A DNA stretch of 64,000 nt from NCBI GenBank assembly GCA_965651935.1, contig CBFGTC010000002.1:62001-126000 (forward strand). Reading direction: 5' to 3'. Positions 40,179 through 49,702 of the stretch are shown one piece after another (the first letter of the stretch is position 1; each line of letters starts with the position of its first letter). The notes under the pieces were generated by a model that was not told where the DNA came from, searched no databases, and was given only the letters and a program-made list of their open reading frames with translations. The translations under genes were made by a program, and so were the position numbers. Origin of the DNA: JAFEDN01 sp965651935 (GTDB lineage Bacteria > Pseudomonadota > Gammaproteobacteria > Coxiellales > Coxiellaceae).

Positions 40179-40583
40179 TTGAAAATTAAAGTGATTCATG
40201 ATAATAATAAGAAAATGAAACAGACGTATCTTCAAGCCATGGGCATTGTTTCGTGGGTTTCACGAATTTCGGCACAGGCTTATCATATTTTAAATTCGGA
40301 GCAAAAAATAATAGGTGTTTTAATTGCTCAAGCGCATTCTTCTGGGGAACAAGAATTGTTGGAAGCCATACGGCGTGCCTTGCCCCTTGCCACTCAACCT
40401 GGACAGCGAGATATAAGTGTACCCTGTTTGGTTTTAGGGAAAAATGATTCCGTGATTAACCCTTTAGCGGAACTGATTTGTACTCATTCTTTAGCGGATA
40501 TGTTAGAAAATGCCAAGTTAAAGGCGGTGGTTTGGCAAGATATCAAAAACTTCATGAATTTGCTCAGCAAGTCGTCTTATTAA
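40179..40583 (+). CDS. holD: Probable DNA polymerase III psi subunit (HolD)
   Basis: A 134-residue protein with two segments that match E. coli HolD: KMKQTYLQAMGIVSWVSR near the start (E. coli has QLQQLGITQWSLRRP) and ADMLENAKLKAVVWQDIKNF near the end (E. coli LTDLRANPTARAALWQQI). The psi subunit links the clamp loader to the chi subunit and SSB. The start is TTG at 40179, supported by AGGA 6 bases upstream; an internal ATG at 40215 lacks a site. It is convergent with valS with an 8-base gap. The family evolves fast, so the call rests on these two motifs and length (E. coli 137). Confidence 0.7.
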   Translation: MKIKVIHDNNKKMKQTYLQAMGIVSWVSRISAQAYHILNSEQKIIGVLIAQAHSSGEQELLEAIRRALPLATQPGQRDISVPCLVLGKNDSVINPLAELICTHSLADMLENAKLKAVVWQDIKNFMNLLSKSSY

Positions 40584-40591
40584 ATAAAAAT

Positions 40592-43360
40592 TCAAATGGA
40601 TTTGATTTTTAGATAATTGGTTTGCAGTTTTTCTAAAGTATTTTGTAATTGTTGATGATTTTGGCGTTCTTTTTCCACCACATTTGCCGGCGCTTTTTGT
40701 AAATATTCCGGATTTTCCAAACGTGAGAGTAATTTCTCTTGCTCGCGTTTTAATTTATCAATTTCTTTTTGCAAACGAGACAATTCACTATCCTTATCAA
40801 TGAGATTCACAAGAGGAATATAGATTTCCAGTGCACCGATCATCACACTGGCACTGGCTGTGGGAGGTTGCTCCGCTTCATTTAACCAAGTTAATTCCGC
40901 TATTTTAGCCAAATTCTTAATATAAATTTCACAGTCCTGGAAATATTTTTTGTCTGCGGCATTACCATTGTAAAACAAAGCTGAGATAGTTTTACCGGGA
41001 GGCACATGCATTTCTCCGCGCACATTGCGGATACCATTAACCACTTGTTTGAGCCATTCTATCGCGTTTATGGCGTTTTTATCTGCAATCGGCGACAAGG
41101 GAGCTTCTGGGTAAGGAGCAATCATAATACTTTGTGGCTGGTCTTGACCCAGCATTTTAGCGATAGTTTGCCAAATTTCTTCAGTAATAAAAGGCGCTAA
41201 GGGATGCATCAAACGCAGTAAAGTTTCTAAAATTTCCAATAAAGTTCGCCGAACCCCGCGTTGCAATCCTAAAGAAGCTTGCGGATTTTGCAGATGGCAT
41301 TTTGATAATTCTAAATACCAATCACAATATTCATTCCAAGTAAATTCATACAGCAATTGGGCGACAATATCAAAACGGTATTCCTCAAAAGCCTGGTTCA
41401 CTTGCGCAATTGTGTTTTGCAATTGGCTGCGTATCCACAAATCTGCTAAGGAATATTCAGCGTTTTCAACAGAAAAATCTTTATTTTCGCAATTCATTAA
41501 CACAAAGCGAGAGGCATTCCATAATTTATTACAAAAATTACGATAACCGCCAATGCGATTCATATCAAAATGAATGTCCCGTCCAGTAGTCGCTAAAGCG
41601 CAAAAAGTAAAACGCAATGCATCGGTGCCGTAAGAAGCAATGCCTTGCGGAAATTCTTCGCTGGTGGTCTTTTTAATAGCAGGAGCCATTTGCGGTTGCA
41701 TCAATCCGGTAGTGCGTTTGGTGATTAAAGACGGTAAATCGATGCCGTCGATTAGATCGATTGGATCAAGGATATTCCCTTTGCTTTTAGACATCTTCTG
41801 GCCATGCTGATCACGCACCAAACCGTGGATGTAAACATTTTTAAAAGGGATATCACCCATTAATTTTACTCCCATCATTACCATGCGGGCGGCCCAAAAG
41901 AAAATAATATCAAAACCGGTCACTAACACATCGGTGGGATAAAAAGTGGCGAGATCTTGGGTTTTATCCGGCCAATGTAAACTGGAAAACGGCCAAAGCG
42001 CAGCAGTAAACCAGGTATCGAGCACGTCTTCGTCTTGGTGTAATGGGGTTTCAGGACTAATATTGTAACGGCGGCGGACGTCAGCTTCATCAAAACCACT
42101 ATAGGCATGGTGTTGAGAGTCGTACCACACCGGCACGCGATGCCCCCACCATAACTGGCGGCTGATGCACCAATCTTCAATATTCGTTAACCATTGTAAA
42201 TAAATTTTGCTCCAATTTTCAGGAACAAAGCGCGGTTTCTTGTGAGCGGCTAAATTAATAGCCTGTTTGGCCATATCCGCCATGTTAACAAACCATTGGT
42301 CTGTTAACATGGGTTCTAAAATGACTCCAGAGCGATCTCCGCGAGGCACATTTAAAGTATAATCTTCAATTTTTTCGACTAGACCCAAGCCTTGTAAATC
42401 AGCAATGATTTGTTTGCGAGCAGCGAAACGTCCCAAGCCGCGATAATTTTTAGGCGTATTTTCATTGCAATCGGCGGACAGGGTAAAGATGTTAATTAAT
42501 GGCAAATTATGGCGCTTGCCCATTTCATAATCGTTGAAATCGTGAGCGGGGGTGATTTTCACGCAACCGGTGCCGAATTCAGGATCTACTGCTGTATCCG
42601 CAATAATCGGTATTAACCTACCCGTTAGCGGCAGTAACACGTTTTTTCCTATTAAATGGCGGTAACGTGAGTCTTCCGGATGAACAGCCACTGCCACGTC
42701 GCCGAGCATGGTTTCCGGACGTGTGGTGGCGGCCACGATATGTTCTTCGCTCTCTTCGATAGGATAACGTAAATACCATAAATGCCCGGGCGTGGTTTCG
42801 ACACTGACTTCCAAATCGGAAATAGCCGTGTGTAAATGCGGGTCCCAATTGACCATGCGCTTACCACGATAAATTAAACCTTCTTCAAATAACTGAATAA
42901 AGGCTTGGTAAGTGGCGCGGGTAATCACCGGGTCCATACTATAATGTTCCCGTTCCCAATCCAAAGAAGCCCCCATGCGGCGGACCTGTTGCGTGATAAT
43001 GGAACTAGACTGATCGCTCCATTCATTTACCCGTTCCAAGAATTTTTCCCGGCCTAAATCATGCCGACTTAAACCTTCTTGCGCCAACTGCCGTTCCACC
43101 ACCATTTGGGTGGCGATAGAGGCGTGGTCCGTCCCCGGTTGCCAGAGTACCCGTTTACCTCGCATGCGTTCGCGGCGAATGAGTGCATCCATCAAACTGA
43201 GCTGGAAACCATGGCCCATATGCAGAGTGCCGGTGACATTCGGCGGTGGCAGCATGATGCAATAAGCGGGGCCATTACCTTGAGGTTTAAACAATTGTTG
43301 TTCTTCCCAAAATTGGGACCAGCGTTTTTCAATCGGAGCAGGTTGATAGGTTTTTTCCAT
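40592..43360 (-). CDS. valS: Valyl-tRNA synthetase
   Basis: Class I synthetase that charges tRNA-Val, with editing of threonine. The 922 residues show LPPPNVTGTLHMGHGFQ (HIGH motif), the CP1 editing domain with TTRPETMLGDVAVAVHPED, GQKMSKSKGNILDP (KMSKS motif), an anticodon-binding helical domain, and a C-terminal coiled coil (about 855-915, Leu/Lys/Glu-rich) typical of ValRS. The length is near E. coli (951). It is single, convergent with holD. In many gammaproteobacteria holC is the neighbour of valS; here holD is. Confidence 0.97.
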   Translation of the reverse strand: MEKTYQPAPIEKRWSQFWEEQQLFKPQGNGPAYCIMLPPPNVTGTLHMGHGFQLSLMDALIRRERMRGKRVLWQPGTDHASIATQMVVERQLAQEGLSRHDLGREKFLERVNEWSDQSSSIITQQVRRMGASLDWEREHYSMDPVITRATYQAFIQLFEEGLIYRGKRMVNWDPHLHTAISDLEVSVETTPGHLWYLRYPIEESEEHIVAATTRPETMLGDVAVAVHPEDSRYRHLIGKNVLLPLTGRLIPIIADTAVDPEFGTGCVKITPAHDFNDYEMGKRHNLPLINIFTLSADCNENTPKNYRGLGRFAARKQIIADLQGLGLVEKIEDYTLNVPRGDRSGVILEPMLTDQWFVNMADMAKQAINLAAHKKPRFVPENWSKIYLQWLTNIEDWCISRQLWWGHRVPVWYDSQHHAYSGFDEADVRRRYNISPETPLHQDEDVLDTWFTAALWPFSSLHWPDKTQDLATFYPTDVLVTGFDIIFFWAARMVMMGVKLMGDIPFKNVYIHGLVRDQHGQKMSKSKGNILDPIDLIDGIDLPSLITKRTTGLMQPQMAPAIKKTTSEEFPQGIASYGTDALRFTFCALATTGRDIHFDMNRIGGYRNFCNKLWNASRFVLMNCENKDFSVENAEYSLADLWIRSQLQNTIAQVNQAFEEYRFDIVAQLLYEFTWNEYCDWYLELSKCHLQNPQASLGLQRGVRRTLLEILETLLRLMHPLAPFITEEIWQTIAKMLGQDQPQSIMIAPYPEAPLSPIADKNAINAIEWLKQVVNGIRNVRGEMHVPPGKTISALFYNGNAADKKYFQDCEIYIKNLAKIAELTWLNEAEQPPTASASVMIGALEIYIPLVNLIDKDSELSRLQKEIDKLKREQEKLLSRLENPEYLQKAPANVVEKERQNHQQLQNTLEKLQTNYLKIKSI

Positions 43361-43389
43361 GGTGGAAGACTATAACGCCAGATGAATCT

Positions 43390-43511
43390 GCTGGCAAGAT
43401 TTGCCAGCCATTCCCGCTACGCAGGAATGGCTTCCTGGTTCTTATTCAGAGTTCAGGCAAAGCCTGAATTCTGGAATGAAAGGGGAGATCGCTCCGCTCT
43501 TCTCCCCTTTC
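43390..43511. repeat. Cluster of four consecutive palindromes
   Basis: In the 301-base gap between valS and lptF: GCTGGCAA/TTGCCAGC (43390-43408), CCATTCC/GGAATGG (43408-43430), CAGAGTTCAGGC/GCCTGAATTCTG (43447-43473, one G-T pair) and a perfect 11-bp GAAAGGGGAGA/TCTCCCCTTTC (43478-43511). They lie upstream of both divergent genes, so they are not 3' terminators. They look like REP-like dispersed repeats. The rest of the gap to 43661 shows no gene. Confidence 0.65.
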
Positions 43512-43661
43512 AAACCCCATCAGGATGAGGATTTTTCTACGAAAAATATTTTTATTGAAAAATAATTCTTTCATATTTCATGTAATTATATCCGGTTTTT
43601 TGTGGCGGGAATTGCTGCATCGCTGTCCTCGCCGCGGAGTATCAGGTAGAATTTCACTATT

Positions 43662-44744
43662 ATGGGAATTATTTTTCGTTATATCAGTAAGGAGCTTTAT
43701 TCCACTTTGATTGGGATTATGGTGGTTTTATTGATTATTTTTATGAGTAATCAATTTGTCCGCTATTTACACTTTGCCGCCTCTGGGCATATTACTATGA
43801 GCGCGGTATTCCAATTGATGGCTTTGCAAGTCCCTTTTTTAATGGCATATCTGGTGCCATTGGCATTATACCTTTGTATTTTGATTGTATTCGGGCGTTT
43901 GTATTTGGATCATGAGATGACGGTGATGTCGGCTTGTGGTGTGACCCCTTTATACTTATTAGGCGTGGTGCTCAGCGTGGGGCTGGTGATTGGCATTCTG
44001 GTTGGTTTTTTAATGCTTTGGTTAGAGCCGCTCTTGGATACGCAAAGAATAAAAATATTTTATGAGTCAGCCGCTAAAGCGACGGTGGAAAAGGTGATGC
44101 CCAAACGTTTCCAATCAATTGGGCCGGACATGGTGTTTTATGCAGATGACGTGGACCGCGGTGAACTGAAGATGCACGATATTTTCTTTGCTCACCGCAG
44201 TAAACCGGCGGCGGACGGTTCCCGGAAATGGGACATCACCATTGCTAAGACTGCTCAGGAACAATATCTGAACAATAGTCATTTCATCCAATTTCAAAGC
44301 GGATTTCGTTATTTGGGTTTACCGGGTAAACCCGATTATCAGGTGATCGGCTACCAGACTTACGGTGTGAGGCTAACTGAATCCATGTCTACCCACACAG
44401 GCTGGCCCAGCAATGCCTCCACCGCATCTTTATGGCCACGCCGCCATGAAAATAAAGTAGCGGCAGAATTGCATTGGCGCTTGGCGATGCCGATTTCCAC
44501 TTTAGTGTTATCCTTGTTGGCTTTCCCGTTAAGTCGAATCAACCCGCGGCGAGGTAAATTTAGCCAGCTAATTCCGGCAATTTTATTGTATATTGTGTAT
44601 GGCAACTTTTTATTTTTGGGGCGTAACTGGATCAGAAAAGGGTTGATTGGTTTTGATATGGGATTGTGGTGGCTGCACGGAGGGATGGCGTTGATCGCCA
44701 TTGGATTAATGATCTATCGAAGGATGAAAAATGCGTATCCTTGA
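43662..44744 (+). CDS. lptF: LPS export permease LptF
   Basis: Inner-membrane subunit of the LptB2FG transporter that extracts lipopolysaccharide and passes it to the periplasmic bridge. The 360 residues show the family layout: three N-terminal membrane helices (starting FRYISKELYSTLIGIMVVLL), a periplasmic beta-jellyroll domain (about 130-265) and three C-terminal helices with LPFPLSRINPRRGKFSQLIPA-type LAFPLSRINPRRGKFSQ. The conserved coupling segment MSACGVTPLYLL is present. It overlaps lptG by 14 bases. Confidence 0.95.
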   Translation: MGIIFRYISKELYSTLIGIMVVLLIIFMSNQFVRYLHFAASGHITMSAVFQLMALQVPFLMAYLVPLALYLCILIVFGRLYLDHEMTVMSACGVTPLYLLGVVLSVGLVIGILVGFLMLWLEPLLDTQRIKIFYESAAKATVEKVMPKRFQSIGPDMVFYADDVDRGELKMHDIFFAHRSKPAADGSRKWDITIAKTAQEQYLNNSHFIQFQSGFRYLGLPGKPDYQVIGYQTYGVRLTESMSTHTGWPSNASTASLWPRRHENKVAAELHWRLAMPISTLVLSLLAFPLSRINPRRGKFSQLIPAILLYIVYGNFLFLGRNWIRKGLIGFDMGLWWLHGGMALIAIGLMIYRRMKNAYP

Positions 44745-45801
44745 CCGTTATATCCGTGCATCCGTGATTTGGTCCACTGGGATCGTGGTTTTGGTTTTGG
44801 TGGGTATGGAGATTTTCATTGAATTTATTGGTGAATTACCCTCCATCGGCGTGGCAGATTACGGAATCTGGTCTGCATTTATTTATATTGGCATGCAACT
44901 GCCTTCTGATTTATATCAATTATTTCCGGTTGCGGGTTTTATCGGCGCCCTAATTGGCTTAGGCCGGTTAGCAAGCACCAGTGAATTAATCATTATGCGC
45001 GCCGCGGGCGTTTCAATTGCCAGAATTGCGTGGTCGGTAGTGAAAGCCGCTTTGTTGATGTTGGTTGTGATAACGGTGGTAGGTGAATGGCTAGCGCCAG
45101 TATGGCAGTATCAAGCGGTCCAATATAAAGAAAAACAAACTAAGCGAAGCATGGATCCTTGGGTTGGCCAAGGTTTGTGGCTGCACCATGGCCAATCTTT
45201 TGTTTATATTGGTTCAGTGGTCTCCAATACCGCTATTAAAGATGTGCAACGATTTGATTTTGATAAAGACAATCGTTTACTGTCGGCGCTCAGTGCCGAA
45301 ACTGCGATTTTGGAGGAAGGCGCTTGGAAGCTCCAACGTGTGGTTTCAACCCGCTTAACAGAGGAAAATGCCATAGTCGAAAATCACGCCCAAATCCCTT
45401 TGGATTTTACTTTCCAACCAGAATTGTTAAAAAAACGCATTCAGCGTGATCCCACTCAACAGACCATTGTTGATTTATGGAGAAATATACAATATCGTAT
45501 CGAATCCGGATTGTTGGCCACGGAATTAGAATCGGCATTTTGGAGCCGTGTTCTACAACCTTTTACCACCGTGGTGATGATTTGTTTAGGGGTACCGTTT
45601 ATTTTTGGTTCTTTGCGCAGTGCCAGCATGAGTTCACGTTTGTTAACGGGAATTATTATCGGATTTATATTTTACATGCTCAATCAATTTCTGGGTCCCT
45701 TAGCTTTGGTTTACCAATGGCCGGCGTGGATTGCGGGAGCTTTGCCGGTAATGTTCTTTCTAATCATATATATTATTTTATTGTATCGTATTAGATTATA
45801 A
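44731..45801 (+). CDS. lptG: LPS export permease LptG
   Basis: Partner of LptF in the lipopolysaccharide extraction complex. The 356 residues have the same six-helix plus periplasmic jellyroll layout: MRILDRYIRASVIWSTGI at the start, coupling-helix region LIIMRAAGVSIARIAW, and the C-terminal FWSRVLQPFTTVVMICLGVPF and GIIIGFIFYMLNQFLGPLAL. The length agrees with E. coli (360). The 14-base overlap with lptF indicates strict co-translation. With lpxA, lpxD and lpxH in the window, it shows a complete lipopolysaccharide route is expected. Confidence 0.95.
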   Translation: MRILDRYIRASVIWSTGIVVLVLVGMEIFIEFIGELPSIGVADYGIWSAFIYIGMQLPSDLYQLFPVAGFIGALIGLGRLASTSELIIMRAAGVSIARIAWSVVKAALLMLVVITVVGEWLAPVWQYQAVQYKEKQTKRSMDPWVGQGLWLHHGQSFVYIGSVVSNTAIKDVQRFDFDKDNRLLSALSAETAILEEGAWKLQRVVSTRLTEENAIVENHAQIPLDFTFQPELLKKRIQRDPTQQTIVDLWRNIQYRIESGLLATELESAFWSRVLQPFTTVVMICLGVPFIFGSLRSASMSSRLLTGIIIGFIFYMLNQFLGPLALVYQWPAWIAGALPVMFFLIIYIILLYRIRL

Positions 45802-45820
45802 ATATTTTAAGAGAAATTAG

Positions 45821-46252
45821 ATGAGATTTAATTCTTCTGTTGAAACATGGCCTGTGATGCAAAAACATTTGAAACAATTATTAAAATTTGGAATTGTGGG
45901 TGGACTATCTACTCTGATTAATTCCTCCGCTTTTATTTTTTTTGTGGATGTTTTTAAAATTGCCCCTTTAATCAGTAATTTTTTGGCTTTTTTTCTGGCC
46001 TTTTGGGTTTCTTATTGGGGACATTCCACATGGACTTTTGAGCACCACCACCACAACAAGAAAAAAATTTTGAAATTTTTTTTGGTGTGTATGGTTGGTT
46101 TGGGGATGAACACTTTTTTTGTCTGGTTGTTAATGCACGAGTTCCATAAATCCGCTTATGTGGCGATTTTACCCATGATTTTTATAACGCCTTTAATAGT
46201 TTTTTTTATTAATAAATTTTGGGTTTTTAGTGCAGCTAGTCCTAAAGTCTAA
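45821..46252 (+). CDS. GtrA-like small membrane protein
   Basis: A 143-residue protein with four membrane helices and the GtrA/DPMS-accessory motif at helix 1 (KFGIVGGLSTLINSSAFIF), followed by ISNFLAFFLAFWVSYWGHSTWTF and a final FFINKFWVF. Such proteins are thought to assist flipping of prenyl-linked sugars used in surface glycan modification. A His run (HHHH, residues about 63-66) lies in the cytosolic loop. It follows lptG by 19 bases on the same strand, so it may share its transcript, which fits an envelope role. No glycosyltransferase partner adjoins it. Confidence 0.82.
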   Translation: MRFNSSVETWPVMQKHLKQLLKFGIVGGLSTLINSSAFIFFVDVFKIAPLISNFLAFFLAFWVSYWGHSTWTFEHHHHNKKKILKFFLVCMVGLGMNTFFVWLLMHEFHKSAYVAILPMIFITPLIVFFINKFWVFSAASPKV

Positions 46253-46504
46253 ACCTTTTCCGTATAATTCAGTATCAATGTGTTTACAAGTGGCAGGCAC
46301 TGAAATTCCATTGATTTGTAAAAGCCAAATTAAATTTTGTCCCACTCTGCCGGTTGACGATTAAGCATGTAGAATTCCTGAAAAACAATTTCCAGACGAT
46401 ATTTTCTAGCAAATGATTAAAAAATCAAACCGGTAAATTTGTTTAAACCCTTTGGATTGTATCTTAAGAAAGGTGACAAAAATTGTTGCAAATGACAACA
46501 GACC
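46253..46504. other. Intergenic region without recognisable feature
   Basis: These 252 bases lie between the convergent GtrA-like and malic enzyme genes. They are AT-rich; I see no open frame, convincing hairpin or promoter. Confidence 0.4.
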
Positions 46505-48202
46505 CTATTCTTTTTTATATGGTAAATAATGCGCTTTCCAAACCTGTTGATTGATAAGTTCATCCAGGTCTGTTGTATTTGGTATTCCCGCTAAACCTTC
46601 TTGAATAGCCACTTGCGCCACAGCTTTTGCTATAGCACGTGAGGTATGTTCCAGTTGATGTAAAGTGGGTAGCAATCGACCAGGTTGATTCAGTGTGCTT
46701 TCACTTAAAGCGCGACTGGCTGCATTCAGCATGGCTTCACTGACTTGTTTAGCTTGGGACACAATCACACCTAACCCTATCCCTGGGAAGGCAAAATAAT
46801 TATTGCATTGGCCAATTGGATAAGTTTGCCCTTGCCAATCCACATCTGGGAAAGGACTGCCTGTCGCGATTAACGCCTTGCCTTGGGACCATTCAATCAA
46901 ATCAGCGGGTTTGGCTTCGGCTTTTTCTGTCGGATTCGATAAAGGAAAAATGATGGGACGTTCCACGTATTTCGCCATGGTCTCCACAATAGTCTGGTTA
47001 AACGCGCCGCCCACGGTGGAGCAACCAATGAGAATAGTGGGGTGTACATTTTCAATCACCTCCAATAAGGAAATATGATTGATATCTTTAATGTTCCAGT
47101 TTTTAACTTCTTCTTGATGTCGTAAGAAAGGCATTTGTGCTTTGGTGTAATTGTCCATGTCCGTGGTAAGCAGACCCGGCCTGTCAATAAGCCAGAATTT
47201 AGTCCGAGCCTCTTCCGGTGTTAAACCCTGCAATACCATAGTCTTATAAATACTATCGGTCACGCCCATACCGGCGGAACCAGCTCCAAATACTACAATA
47301 CGCTGGTCTGCCAATGAGCTTTGGGTTTCAGTGATACCTGCCAGGATGGCGGCCACGGTCACCACACCGGTGCCTTGAATATCATCATTGAAACTACAAA
47401 TTTCATATCGGTAATTTGCCAGATTGTTATAGGAATTATACGAGCCAAAATCTTCCCAATGCAGAAAAACTTTAGGAAATGACTTTTTAACAGCAGAGAC
47501 AAATTTATTAATGAAAATATCATAGTCTGTACCGCTAATGCGGGGATGCCGCCATCCTAAGTACAGTGGGTCATTCAGTAGTGTCTTGTTGTTGGTGCCA
47601 ACGTCCAGCATAATCGGCAAAGTGATATTGGGATCGATGCCGCCGAAAGCGGTATAAACCATCAATTTGGCCACCGGGATGGCCATAGCGCCCGCTCCCT
47701 GATCACCAATGCCCAGAACGCCTTCACCATCGCTGACAACAATCAATTCAATATTGGGATTGCTGCGGTTATTCAAAATCGTCTCAATTTGATCTTGATC
47801 TTCATAACAAATATAAAGCCCACGAGGTTGAAAAAACCGTTGACTGAATTGTTCTACGGCATTGCCGACCACGGGGGTGTAGATTTTGGGCAACATCTCT
47901 TCGGTATAAACACTGATTAATTTGTAAAACAAAACTTGGTTAACATTCAGCAAATAAGTGAGATAGTTGTTTTTTAAAATCTCGTTTTCTTGACTGCAAT
48001 ATTGTAAATACGCTCTCGCGACTTGCTCTTCCAAAGTTTCAATTCGAGGTGGTAATTTTCCAATCAATCCAAAGTCTATTCGTTCTTGTTCGCTGAAAGC
48101 CGTGCCTTTATTAAGTTGTGGAATGGTTAGTAAGGCTTTGCCGGAAATAGAAGTCAGCAGAATTTTTTTTCCATCTTCCTCAATAATTTTAAAATTTAAC
48201 AT
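46505..48202 (-). CDS. maeA: NAD-dependent malic enzyme
   Basis: Oxidatively decarboxylates malate to pyruvate, supplying pyruvate during growth on amino acids or C4 acids. The 565 residues match E. coli MaeA (565). Motifs: YTPVVGNAVEQFSQ, SDGEGVLGIGDQGAGAM, IMLDVGTNNKTLLND with YLGWRHPR, FNDDIQGTGVVTVAAILAG, the NAD-binding FGAGSAGMGVTDSI, and IGCSTVGGAFNQTIVE with FPLSNPTEKAEA. It lies 3 bases after the purB stop, so the two genes form an operon although their pathways differ (both concern malate/fumarate-linked metabolism: PurB releases fumarate). Confidence 0.95.
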   Translation of the reverse strand: MLNFKIIEEDGKKILLTSISGKALLTIPQLNKGTAFSEQERIDFGLIGKLPPRIETLEEQVARAYLQYCSQENEILKNNYLTYLLNVNQVLFYKLISVYTEEMLPKIYTPVVGNAVEQFSQRFFQPRGLYICYEDQDQIETILNNRSNPNIELIVVSDGEGVLGIGDQGAGAMAIPVAKLMVYTAFGGIDPNITLPIMLDVGTNNKTLLNDPLYLGWRHPRISGTDYDIFINKFVSAVKKSFPKVFLHWEDFGSYNSYNNLANYRYEICSFNDDIQGTGVVTVAAILAGITETQSSLADQRIVVFGAGSAGMGVTDSIYKTMVLQGLTPEEARTKFWLIDRPGLLTTDMDNYTKAQMPFLRHQEEVKNWNIKDINHISLLEVIENVHPTILIGCSTVGGAFNQTIVETMAKYVERPIIFPLSNPTEKAEAKPADLIEWSQGKALIATGSPFPDVDWQGQTYPIGQCNNYFAFPGIGLGVIVSQAKQVSEAMLNAASRALSESTLNQPGRLLPTLHQLEHTSRAIAKAVAQVAIQEGLAGIPNTTDLDELINQQVWKAHYLPYKKE

Positions 48203-48205
48203 GAT

Positions 48206-49585
48206 TTATCCTTTGATTGCTTGTTTTGCCAACTCAGGTGCATAACCGACATACTGAGCGGGGGTCAATGCCAATAAGCTTTGCTTTACTGTTTCAGGCA
48301 AGGGCAAATTTGCGATAAATTGGGCTAAAATAGCCTGATCAATTTTCTCACCTCGAGTCAATGACTTAAGTTGTTCATAAGCATCTGTCATTCCATGACG
48401 ACGCAGCACGCTTTGTATTGCTTCGGCAAGCACCTCCCAATGTTGAGATAAATCTTGCTGAATTTTATGACGATTCACCGTTAATTTTTGTAAGCCTTTC
48501 AAAGCCGATTGATAAGCTATTAAACTATATCCAGCTACTGAGCCTAAATTTCGCAGGACTGTTGAATCGCTAAGATCGCGTTGCCAACGAGAGATGGGGA
48601 GCTTTTCTGTCATATGAGTCGCTAAGGCATTAGCTAAGCCTAAATTTCCCTCGGAATTTTCAAAATCGATTGGGTTGACTTTATGAGGCATGGTTGAGGA
48701 ACCGATTTCTCCTGTGATTTTCTTTTGGCTGAAATAATCCAGACTAATATAACCCCAAATATCCCGATTCGCGTCAATTAAAACAGTATTGAAGCGAATG
48801 AGGCAATGTAATAATTCTGCTAAATTGTCATGAGGTTCTATTTGAGTTGTGAAGGCATTGGGGATTAAGCCTAAGGAGTGAAGAAACTTTTCACTGAATT
48901 TCGGCCAATTGAGATCAAGCGCGGCGACAGCGTGGGCATTAAAATTGCCGACTGCGCCGTTGAATTTAGCTAAAATGGGTATTTGCTGCCAATTTTGTAA
49001 TTGTCGCTGCAAACGGACCGCCACATTCGCCATTTCTTTTCCTAAAGTAGTGGGGGAGGCAGGTTGCCCATGAGTCCTTGCCAACATCGCAAGGTCAAAG
49101 TTTTCCGCAGCTAAACTTTTAAAATGTTCAATCAGATTGCTCATTGCCGGGGCTAAAACGCTTTCTCTAAGCTGGCGGAACATTAATCCATAAGCGACAT
49201 TGTTAATGTCTTCGGAAGTACAGCCAAAATGGATAAAGGGGATGAAGGCACGTAATTCAGGGTGATCTTGTAATTTTTGTTGTAGATAATATTCAATTGC
49301 TTTGACGTCATGGTTGATTTTGGCTTCAATTTGAATAATTTTTTCTGCTTCTTCTTCGTTGAATTGGACGATGATATCCTCTAAAAATTGGCGTTGCGCA
49401 CTATCCAGTCTGCTTAACCCAGTTAGATCAGTCCGTTCAGATAGAGCGAGCAACCACTGGACCTCGACATAAACTCGATAGTAAATTAGGCCGTATTCGC
49501 TGACAATTGGGGTAAGACGGAGCAGTTTTGAACGATATCGACCATCTAACGGTGAAATAGCCGTAAGCCGAGTTTTTATATTCAC
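48206..49585 (-). CDS. purB: Adenylosuccinate lyase
   Basis: Cleaves SAICAR and adenylosuccinate, releasing fumarate, in purine synthesis. Motifs: LTAISPLDGRYRSKLLRLT, INHDVKAIEYYL, FIHFGCTSEDINNVAYG, LARTHGQPASPTTLGKE with the catalytic His, and the flexible signature loop GSSTMPHKVNPIDFENSEGN. The frame is open to 49672, but GTG at 49585 with GAGG five bases upstream gives 459 residues, matching E. coli (456), and lies just downstream of a promoter. It leads the purB-maeA pair. Confidence 0.96.
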   Translation of the reverse strand: MNIKTRLTAISPLDGRYRSKLLRLTPIVSEYGLIYYRVYVEVQWLLALSERTDLTGLSRLDSAQRQFLEDIIVQFNEEEAEKIIQIEAKINHDVKAIEYYLQQKLQDHPELRAFIPFIHFGCTSEDINNVAYGLMFRQLRESVLAPAMSNLIEHFKSLAAENFDLAMLARTHGQPASPTTLGKEMANVAVRLQRQLQNWQQIPILAKFNGAVGNFNAHAVAALDLNWPKFSEKFLHSLGLIPNAFTTQIEPHDNLAELLHCLIRFNTVLIDANRDIWGYISLDYFSQKKITGEIGSSTMPHKVNPIDFENSEGNLGLANALATHMTEKLPISRWQRDLSDSTVLRNLGSVAGYSLIAYQSALKGLQKLTVNRHKIQQDLSQHWEVLAEAIQSVLRRHGMTDAYEQLKSLTRGEKIDQAILAQFIANLPLPETVKQSLLALTPAQYVGYAPELAKQAIKG

Positions 49586-49624
49586 AAAAGCCTCATAATT
49601 TTGAACAAAGTTAAGAGATATCGT

Positions 49625-49653
49625 ATAATACCAAACTTTTAAAATTTTGTGCA
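49625..49653 (-). promoter_or_regulatory. Promoter of purB-maeA
   Basis: On the minus strand TGCACA (49648-49653), a 17-base spacer and TATTAT (49625-49630) lie about 40 bases before the GTG start at 49585. The -10 falls inside the longer open frame, which further argues against an upstream start. Confidence 0.5.
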
Positions 49654-49702
49654 GGGCAAAAATCCAAGCCATTGAAATGGAACACCATGATTTGATTTTA
49701 AT

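Noticed and set aside
40592..43360. holC as the gene convergent with valS
   Set aside because: The small gene at 40179-40583 matches HolD at both ends and lacks HolC features.
43390..43511. A CRISPR array
   Set aside because: The palindromes differ from each other in sequence and are not evenly spaced direct repeats, and no cas gene is present.
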